Origin: Rhodamnia argentea
Taxonomy: Eukaryota; Streptophyta; Magnoliopsida; Myrtales; Myrtaceae
NCBI RefSeq assembly: GCF_020921035.1
Contig: NC_063152.1
Coordinates: 4,197,001 to 4,261,000 of the forward strand
Direction: 5' to 3'
DNA length: 64,000 nucleotides
The position numbers were made by a program, and so were the translations under genes. Positions within the stretch are counted from its first letter, which is position 1. Every line of letters begins with the position of its first letter. The notes under the pieces are model-generated. The model saw nothing but the letters and a program-made list of their open reading frames with translations. It was not told the DNA's origin and searched no databases. Of the stretch, positions 56,322 through 64,000 are shown in pieces.

Positions 56322-58104
56322 TCAGGAGATACCGATCGTCTTGTTCAGCAACCATAGGAAAAGAGCGAGGTCGATCGCGAATATGGTGTGAAGGTAAGTC
56401 CTGTCGAGCATAGAGCCGTAAACTGTAATTCCTGCTTTGTTGTTCTCTAGGTATGTCACTGCAAGATATGTCACTCAACTTCATTAGGGCTATTCTTATT
56501 TAAGATGGAATTAGACTAGGACTAAAGAAAAGAACTCTTCCATAGTTTTCCTTCTCACCTAAAGCTTGCCTCTTGTGGAACGAGATGGTGTGTGCGTAGA
56601 TCGGCATTATTCTGGCATTGTTGAGATCGTCATCGCCGTCTCCTTCTTCTTCTTCGGATTCCCACTCTGCATCCACGGGGAAAACATGGGTGGAAGCTAC
56701 CTGAGTTGTGGGCGTCTCTCCATCGTTCTCGTCAAACGAGTTAATCGTCGCACAGATGTGCCACTTCGCCGCAAGTCCGGTGATGGACTGTGCTTTGTGA
56801 GTGACCTTGGTCGCACTGCGCAGGCATATGAAGAGGCCCGTGAGCAGGCTGATAGAACATAGCTGTTGTGACACAGAAAATAACAATGTTATGCTGTCAG
56901 CAGACTAGTAATTATTCCCAAATCGAAGACAAAATCGGGTTTTGGTGAGAGAGAGATTACTGAAAGCTCTCCAGCTTTGAAGATATTCGCGTTAGCGCCA
57001 GAACGGGTGATCATAAGCAAGGAAGTGAACTGGCTCGCCGTGATCAATATGAGGGACGATAGGAGGAATGCTCGGAAGCGGTGGCTTATGATCCTGAGAG
57101 TCCTCCTGAACCGGAGATGCTCCTTCAAGATCGACACCACCTCAGTTTCCTTCTGGAAGACTTCCGCAAATTCCTCCAGTCTGAGGATCTGCAGGTAGCA
57201 AATCAGCTGGTAGAGGACGCACACGAGGATGAAAACCGCGGTCCGGTAGAGCCACGAGAGCAGCTCCAACGTGCAAGCCATGGTGTCGCTCACGTAGAGA
57301 TTGCCGTAATAAGGAATGGTGGTGGATCCGGAGATGAACCACCAGAGCTTGTAGGCCGTCTCGACAGCGAAACATGGGAAAACAAACCAGGACCACAGCT
57401 TGACTGATCTCTGCAAACATTAAGAATGCTCAACTAAATTCAAAATCGCGCCTTTTAATAGCATCATCGAAAGCTTGTTCGGTCATTAATTCTTGGACTT
57501 TGATGATGATCTAACTTAGAAATTCCTCAATCAGCAAATTCAAATGCAACAGTAACACTTAGAAATTCTTCGACTTTGATGATGATCTAACTAACACATA
57601 TCCAGGGACAATTCCAACACACATGAAAAGAGCAAGGCCAATTGCCAATCTATTAAAACTGTTGGTCATCAAGAACAGAACGACAATCAAAGTCGAATCG
57701 ACATGTACCTGAAGCTGCTGCGAGTATCCGTGCCGAACATTCTCGCTCGAGTCGCACAGCTTATCGAGAAACAAGAACTTCCTGATCCCGTACTTGCGAG
57801 ACCACCGCGACAGGCAGACGAAAGATATCGCCGCGAACAGAGAGAGCGATATCTGCACCGGCACGTGATAAGGCCGCTGGTGGTCCGCATCGCAGCTTGA
57901 GCACTGGAGCAGGAAATGCGAGGCCAACGGCACAGCGACGGTGAAGAGGAAGAAGACGGACCACGACAGCCCTGCCCGCCACAGATTGGACTGATCGAGG
58001 CACACCCACTTGAAGCAGGAAACTAATCTGTTCAGCTCGACAGGCTCGAAATAGCCCGAGATCACCTTGCTCCGCGGCACGAACGCTTGCCCTTCATCTT
58101 CCAT
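56322..58104 (-). CDS. DUF3537 / plant gustatory-receptor-like (GRL) membrane protein, 428 aa, four exons
   Basis: DUF3537 proteins are the plant relatives of insect gustatory/odorant receptors, 7-TM proteins of unknown plant function. Exons: 57709-58104, 56961-57410, 56559-56862, 56322-56458; phases 0, 0 and 1 with GT-AG borders. The soluble N terminus (about 43 aa) contains ELNRLVSCFKWVCLDQSN. About seven hydrophobic segments follow: WSVFFLFTVAVPLASHFLLQ (48-67), VQISLSLFAAISFVCL (83-98), SWFVFPCFAVETAYKLWWF (about 139-157), WLYRTAVFILVCVLYQLICY, AFLLSSLILITASQFTSLLM, ISLLTGLFICL, and the C-terminal TIFAIDLALFLWLLNKTIGI. A cytosolic-type loop before the last segment holds an acidic run WESEEEEGDGDDD. 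The C-terminal YGSMLDRTYLHTIF corresponds to the conserved TM7 region. Length fits the family. No lesion seen. Confidence 0.88.
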
Positions 58105-58109
58105 GGCGG

Positions 58110-58730
58110 GGAAGGGAAGAAGACTTCATGTGACCGGTGGAACGATCCGAGATTTACGTGATGATGAGACGATGATGGACTGAATCTTTTCAGAGTACGA
58201 TCAGAGAGGGTGGCGGTTGGGATCCATGTGAAGCAGAGAAAAGCTACAGCTGCGGGGCGATCTCCGTTTTGTTTATTGGTTTTGCTTTCATCTTCAAACG
58301 CTACGTGGTTAGCGGACGGTGATTTCTCGGGTCGCTGTCAAGAGGGAGCCGAGCCAACATCAAAGCTGGCTGTTGTCGCCATTGGAACTTTTTTTGGCTC
58401 TTGATTGGAATGGTGTCTGAAACTGAAAGGAGGTTTCTAACGTACGTAGCCCAACAACTGGACCTGACAAATGGATACGTCGGGTCGGATTTGGATCCAG
58501 TCATAAGCGGTTCGATTCAAATAAACACGTTCAATCCGTTTATGATCTCATTTATTATAATACGGATTTAGTGATCCATACCAGTTCCAACCCATATCCA
58601 ACTTGTTACTCGATCCAATTCGTATTGCTAGAATATTTTCATATTTAACGCAATCTAAAAAAATTAAATTATTAGAAATTAGAAATTTATAAGAAACAAG
58701 TTTTTTGTATTGACCAAGGAGAGTATAGAT
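58110..58730. other. 5' flank of the GRL gene and intergenic sequence
   Basis: No clear TATA box. The stretch 58466-58640 is rich in GATCC/GGTTCG-type words but has no terminal structure. Confidence 0.3.
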
Positions 58731-58732
58731 TC

Positions 58733-59780
58733 TCCATGTACCGTCGTATCATAATCGTGGGTCCTCGTCGCGTAGCGACAAGTTATGTCGATCTTGAAGA
58801 CATGATTTGAACAATGACCTACCGCATTCGAGATAAGGCCTTAATCACTCAATCAATTCACAAGATAAGAAGCACTTATCAATTTTAGATTTTTGTCGGA
58901 AGATTTTGTGAAGAAGCCTATCTCCATTAGTAACATTAACCGTTAAAAATCTTAATTTTGAAACAGTTCAAGGTAAATGAAATCTCCAAGAGAAAAGTTA
59001 CGCAATGAAGTACGCACGAAGGAACATGGTAGGCCCCTGATTCACGCGGGGGGGCTCAGAGCATGTATGTGTCTGTCCCAAAAGGAAAAATATTAAGACA
59101 AGTTTAGTTTGATGTTTCGAAATTATTGATGAAACAGCTTTGAAAAAGTCAAACTGAGGAGGAGGGTGACTCACTCACTCACTCAACTGCTTCGCCGATG
59201 GTCAACTCACGGCACGACACTTGTCTAACGATGGTGGAACAAAATAAAAAAAGCTTTGCCCGTCCCAGAGTTTCCGCCGCAACTGGTATTTGGACGGCGA
59301 GTCTTATATTGGTAGCTTTGTCTTGTATGATTTGATGAGGCCTAGTAATGTCGGACGACTTGGTTCTTCTTAAGCTACATGTAGGCCTTTTTGAGTTTGA
59401 GTTGGTGCCCATCTGGTATCAAGTTATCTACTAGAAGTTGAGATGCACGCTTAAATTGGGTTAAAAAAAAATCTTATTTGGAAAAAAATGATGTGATTTG
59501 GAGTATTTAATATATCTTAATTGATCCATGACTTATTGATTTAAGTTTGTGAGTGAAGGTGGATCCAATTAATTATGTTGACTCCCTTAGTGATCTTCTC
59601 GGACAAAGGTCTGCTGCATGCTCCCGAAAAATGGTATTAACGTGATTTTCAGGCAACCTTCTTGGTTCGGCCCGATGAAAGAAACCCGAGTGAAGGGAGG
59701 AGTTGTGGTGTAGCAACGCAGTCCAATGGATGGCGGTTGCACGGTTCGATTTGGAGAGAGAGATTAGGGATGAAGGTGCG
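58733..59780. repeat. ~1 kb diverged direct duplication, copy A
   Basis: The same landmarks in the same order occur in copy B (60942-61840): 'tcttgaagacatgatt', 'agtcaaactgaggaggaggg', 'cggcacgacac', 'gtttccgccgcaactgg', 'cttggttcttc', 'gtggtgtag.aa.gcagtcc' and 'atggatggcg'. The offset changes from 2,195 to 2,040 to 2,080 bp because copy A has about 155 bp more at 58860-59030. Neither copy has a long open frame. The 59780-60940 spacer is AT-rich, with nothing else recognised. Confidence 0.75.
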
Positions 59781-60941
59781 CGTTGCCAAAGTTGCAATCC
59801 TTAGAAGGCTACTGATTGGAGATTCAAGATTGGAAATGTCGGTGCGTAAAAATACTTGAACTAAATTAGAGCAGACGTAATGTTGAATTCACATACATGC
59901 GAGGGGAAGATTATCGGGATATACATGTGAGTTGTATTAGAAAAAGTCTCATGTCAAAATAATTGATGTTGTGTGAAGTAATTAATCAAAGTTGGCTCAT
60001 AACTCGATGGCTTGAACTTTTGAGTTAATGTGAGTCCAATTAGATATTGATGAATTTGGATTTGGATTTTCTTGATGATCTCCCCGGATGAAAGTATCGA
60101 AATTTTCTTGGGCACTCCAATACTAGAAACCTACTCCGGAGATAAGAGAAGGTAAGATGACACTATCTATAAGGAATTATTTGTCTCACAAAGTTCCTAA
60201 CGGGTTATCGGTAAAAATCCTTCAAAATACAATAAAGTCTCGAAATGAAAATACCATATAGCAATTATGATATTTCTCCAAGAATTCTAACAGAGAAACA
60301 ATAAAAAAAAATTGTTGTATTTCTCTTTTGGAAAGATAGAAACATGGAGGAAGAAGATGTTAATAATGAATAGAGTCATTAGTTTTAAAATAGTGAAAAG
60401 AACACAACTTTTTATGTTATTCCAAATAAAACACATCTTCTCACAACTTTCCATGTTCGAAAAAAATTGTAATCGGACATAACTGTTCATGTCCAAAAAC
60501 CACAAATTAGGACACAATCTTTCATGTCCGAAAATCGTCATGTCCGAAAATTTGCAGTCTTTCAAAGGTTGTAACACCCTATAATAACCATTAGACATAA
60601 CTAATTAATTAAAAAATCGGAATTAAAATTAATAAAAATGACTCACATTGTTTCGCTAGGGGACAAAAGCTAATTTATTATTATTATTTTAAAAATAAAG
60701 AAAATCATCATTAATTAATGTCAATTCTGATCTGCGATTGCACAAAAATTTCAAGTGTTAAGTGCACCTAATAATCGCGCACCCATATGCGGATATAGTA
60801 AGGTCTAGACCACTTAACCAATTTCTCTATTTGAAGTCTAAAATGGCCTTTCACTTATAAAAGTGTCTTATACTTTCGACGCAAGGAAAATGCGTCGTTT
60901 TGTTGGTTTCACAAACAAAAATCAACACATCCAACACAGGT

Positions 60942-61840
60942 ACACACGTCTCGTCACATCATAATCGTAGATACAAGTCGCATCGGTCTTGAAGACATGA
61001 TTCGAATATTGACCCACCGCAATTCAAAATGAGGCCTGAGCCACTCAACATGTTCACAAGATAAGAAACACTTAGGAGGCCCTTGATTCGCGAGGGGGTC
61101 AGAGCATGTTTGTGTTTGTCCCGTAAGAAAAATATTAAGACAAGTTTAATTTGATGTTTCGGATTTATTGATGAAAAAGGTTAAAAAGTCAAACTGAGGA
61201 GGAGGGTAACTCGCTCGCTCACTCAACTGCGGCGCCGACGGTCAACTGACGGCACGACACCTGTCTTGTCGTGATGGCGAAACAAAAAAGATTGCCTCCC
61301 ACAATTAAGGTTCCGTGTCCATGGTTTCCGCCGCAACTGGCATCGGACGGCGGGTTTTTATATTGGCAGCTTCGTCTTGTTTGACTTCATGGGTAATACT
61401 GTGCAGCTTGGTTCTTCCCGATCTCATCCTTCTTAAGCTGCATGCATGCTTTTTGGGCTGGAGTCGAAGCCCATCTCCTATATTAGATTTAAAAATACAC
61501 GCTTGAGTTGTATAACAAGAAATTTCATTTAAAAAAAATGAATGTAGTTTGAAGTAGTTAATATGTCTTAATCGATGCATAACTCATGTGCTTAATTTTT
61601 TTTCGATAAGTTTGGGTATAATTAGATATGCTGGCTATCATGAAAACGGCTCTCTCTTGGTGATTTTCCTAAATTAAAGTATCATGTTTCTGCTGCACAT
61701 TCTCAACAAATGATATTGATGTGGTTTTCGAGGAGCTTTCATGGTTCGGTCTGACAAAATAGACCTGAGTAAAGGTGGGCATTGTGGTGTAGTAATGCAG
61801 TCCGATGGATGGCGATTTCATGGTTCGGTATGGATTTAAA
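60942..61840. repeat. ~1 kb diverged direct duplication, copy B
   Basis: Partner of 58733-59780. On the minus strand both copies have a short matching frame (CSLRR ... ANI ... PVAAET), which may be the remnant of a coding or conserved leader sequence present before duplication; no family is recognised. Confidence 0.75.
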
Positions 61841-62299
61841 GTGCCCTCTTTATTTTAAAAGAGAGCCTCACCAAAGGTATTTTCGTCATGGTCCTGAGAT
61901 TTTATCGAAAATGCGAAATCAACTACAACTCTTATTATTTTGTAAGTCACGTTTCGGGAACTATGCGGTGATATGAGCTTCCTATACGTAAGAGCTCGAT
62001 CGTGCAATTCGCATTCCTCGTTGACCAATGCCTAGTGATGCTATAGTACGCATCCCCCGAATGGTTCTCTAACAACTGTCTCGAATTTTGAATTTGTTAA
62101 GTTTGATCGGTCGGTGAAAACTCAGGTGTCAACAATGCGTAATTCACTTTCTCTGGTTTGTAGATCAAGAGTTAAAAGAGACTTCAAAGTTGCTCGTGGA
62201 TAACAAATACGCCAGCGCGGTCTTTGCTTGAATGGGCTTTCGGTATTCGATGTTGCACTTGAATAGCTTCCCGGGCTTTGGACATCTTTGCGCCGTGTC

Positions 62300-62429
62300 T
62301 TGCTTCGGGCCTCTTCAAGTGGCTAGTCCCACTTGAGGATTCGCCTGGCAATTGGTTGTCACACGCTATGCCGACAACCTTCTTAACATCATTGGCAATG
62401 GTCGCGAGCCAAAATGTCCTCTTAGACAT
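62300..62429 (-). pseudogene. Possible BED-type zinc-finger scrap (hAT transposase-like)
   Basis: The minus-strand frame contains ACDNQLPGESSSGTSHLKRP. In BED fingers of hAT transposases the usual layout is CxxC, about a dozen residues, then S/GTSHLxxH. Here the second Cys and the His after HLKR are missing, so at best it is a decayed remnant. Confidence 0.35.
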
Positions 62430-62708
62430 CAGAAATTCTTCTTTGTGAAGCCGTCGCCGTAGTTACATGGCGATTTTCTTCGAGGTAGGGGTTTTGTACG
62501 AGGAAGTAAGGGTGATCGGATCCAGATTCGGGTCGGATCCACCCAGGAATCAAAATATTAGACTATCTAGTCCTGGAACCGATCCGGTCCGATTCCTAAA
62601 TGGTCTAATGGAGCCGGTCGCTTGACCTTGAAGTGAAATGACAAGACAAGAGTTATCTCGACAAAGAAATGACGGATTGAAATGAACAAAACTAGCAAAC
62701 ATAATTCG

Positions 62709-62843
62709 AGATTGAAGACCATGTTCTCGAGCTGCTTTGGCGAGAACTTCCACACGTCCATGGCAAGGACATGCACTCTGGTCGAAGGCTACCTTCGGGA
62801 TTCCTTTCTCCAAGCACAACTTCGCGATGAGACGAGGTACTTC
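62709..62843 (-). pseudogene. Fragment of plastid ribosomal protein uL18 (RPL18) last exon
   Basis: The minus-strand frame reads [18 protein letters not shown], then [23 protein letters not shown]. Nuclear-encoded plastid uL18 ends with [21 protein letters not shown]-type sequence followed by an Ala-rich helix and GLQF-stop. Here the rRNA-contacting RGGYPYHGR segment has become QSACPCHGR and the terminal Phe-stop has become Ser-Arg with read-through. No other uL18 exons are visible nearby, so this is an isolated decayed exon. Confidence 0.65.
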
Positions 62844-62849
62844 TTTATC

Positions 62850-64000
62850 TAAATTACCCTTAAGAAATTAAATAATGATGATGATCGATCCGGTTCGGGC
62901 GATTCGGATGGGCAGTTCCACCCCCGAAATTGGGAATCAAACTGAAAATCATTGATTCCAAAAAAATTGAAATTGAAGCCATCCTCCCAAGAATTGGCCG
63001 GTTCAGTCCGGTTCGGGTGGCTCCCATTACTCACCTCCTATGGGGAAACGTTGAGGCAGGCCTTAGCTAGCGGCATTTGTCCATGCAACTCCTCCCACTT
63101 GTCAAGTTGTTACGTCTCGTCGTCATCCACACTTAGACATTGTTGTCACGAAACTCGCTTGAGGACTCCCTCGACGATTGCACAATGAAGTCCGGATTGC
63201 GAAAAATAGTTAGTATTGTCGTTTCCCATTGCGATATGTAAAGCGCAATTGGATTTTTGTAAGGAGAAAGGAGGAAATCAAATTGATCCACCCTTCATAT
63301 GGTAAAGACTAAAGAGGGTCATGAAGCGTCATGCGGGTGAGGACTAAGGAACGATAATAAATATGAGTTAATACGTCGAGAAATTTCATGCCATAAATTC
63401 ACTCTAAACTAATTTTTTAACCATAAAAAATCTAAATCGATATATCTATGGCAAGTTTACCCTCTATTAGTTTTCTTTAAATTGAGTTAATTTCACGGAA
63501 AATCTCAAACTGATAAATCCGAGATAAACATAGCATAAAAATCTCAAATTAGTACATCCATCAATGGTCACGAGTCATCCAACTTAACAATTTGACTTTA
63601 AATTTAACGGAAACTAAGGAAGAGTAAATTTATCATAAGTGTACCAATTTGGGGGGTTTTTAATGGTCAAAGAATTAGTTTAGCTTAAATTTGTCACATG
63701 TGCCAATTTGGTATTTTTTGTGAATTGACTCGAAAAATATTTATCAATAGTCTTTTTTTCTCTACAATCACTGCATGAATGACCATCGTTAATTTTGTTA
63801 TCCAGTGATCACCAAATTAGTGATTCTTGAATTTTTGGGGCCGAGAAATTGGATTGAGGTTGGACCAAACGATTAGGAGGCCAAACCCGAAAAATAAATC
63901 GGGCATGAGCCCGCCTATGAGGGCAAATGGGTCTAACTCGGAATGAGCGCAATCGACTTAGGGACCGAGCAACGGCACGTCAATGTTAGGATTAGGCACA
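62850..64000. other. Repeat-like terminal region
   Basis: The stretch 62880-63040 is rich in 'ccggttcgggtgg'-type words, and 63370-63730 carries loosely repeated 'atctcaaattagtacatc' and 'caagtttaccctc' words typical of low-copy intergenic repeats. No gene recognised before the window edge. Confidence 0.35.

Overview
This is a 64 kb stretch of nuclear DNA from a flowering plant, most likely a dicot. The evidence is the genes themselves: a 21-exon THO complex subunit 1 with GT-AG introns, a plant peroxisomal IBR1-type reductase, a RIN4-like immune protein, DUF506 and DUF3537 proteins. Plant-type transposon remnants and a nuclear copy of plastid rrn16-trnI DNA agree with this. The species cannot be fixed from sequence alone; the repeat style and protein sequences would fit Myrtales (a Eucalyptus-like genome), but that is a guess.

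Layout. 1-1765: a ~216 bp tandem repeat. 2157-2708: a small unrecognised gene (minus). 2830-10450: a repeat-rich block with a Tourist-like MITE, a solo LTR, two copies of a G-box-rich repeat and very short A-tailed insertions. 10533-11544: a DUF506 gene (plus). 13243-15077: a broken CFAP20/BUG22 copy. 16403-25127: THO1/HPR1 (minus). 27013-31163: a three-exon gene with a C-terminal EAR motif (plus), divergent from THO1. 32339-34369: a hAT-like element with a Tourist-like element nested inside it. 34380-38640: AT-rich repeats. 38859-39485: a single-exon Cys-rich plant protein (plus). 40533-40679: the plastid fragment. 40700-46930: no supported gene. 46937-50158: SDRa/IBR1-like reductase (minus). 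52330-55135: RIN4-like gene with a duplicated internal exon (minus). 56322-58104: DUF3537 gustatory-receptor-like membrane protein (minus). 58730-64000: a diverged ~1 kb direct duplication, a BED-finger-like scrap and a plastid ribosomal protein uL18 scrap.

The genes do not form a pathway: they concern mRNA export (THO1), repression (EAR protein), auxin-precursor beta-oxidation in peroxisomes (IBR1-like), immunity at the plasma membrane (RIN4-like) and an unknown membrane channel-like function (DUF3537). The observations most worth checking are (1) a recurring class of 15-35 bp insertions ending in (G)ACC-A(n) and flanked by 10-15 bp direct repeats, (2) the exon duplication in the RIN4-like gene, in which only one of three cleavage-motif copies is intact, (3) the plastid insertion between 19 bp direct repeats, and (4) the intron-bearing CFAP20 pseudogene.
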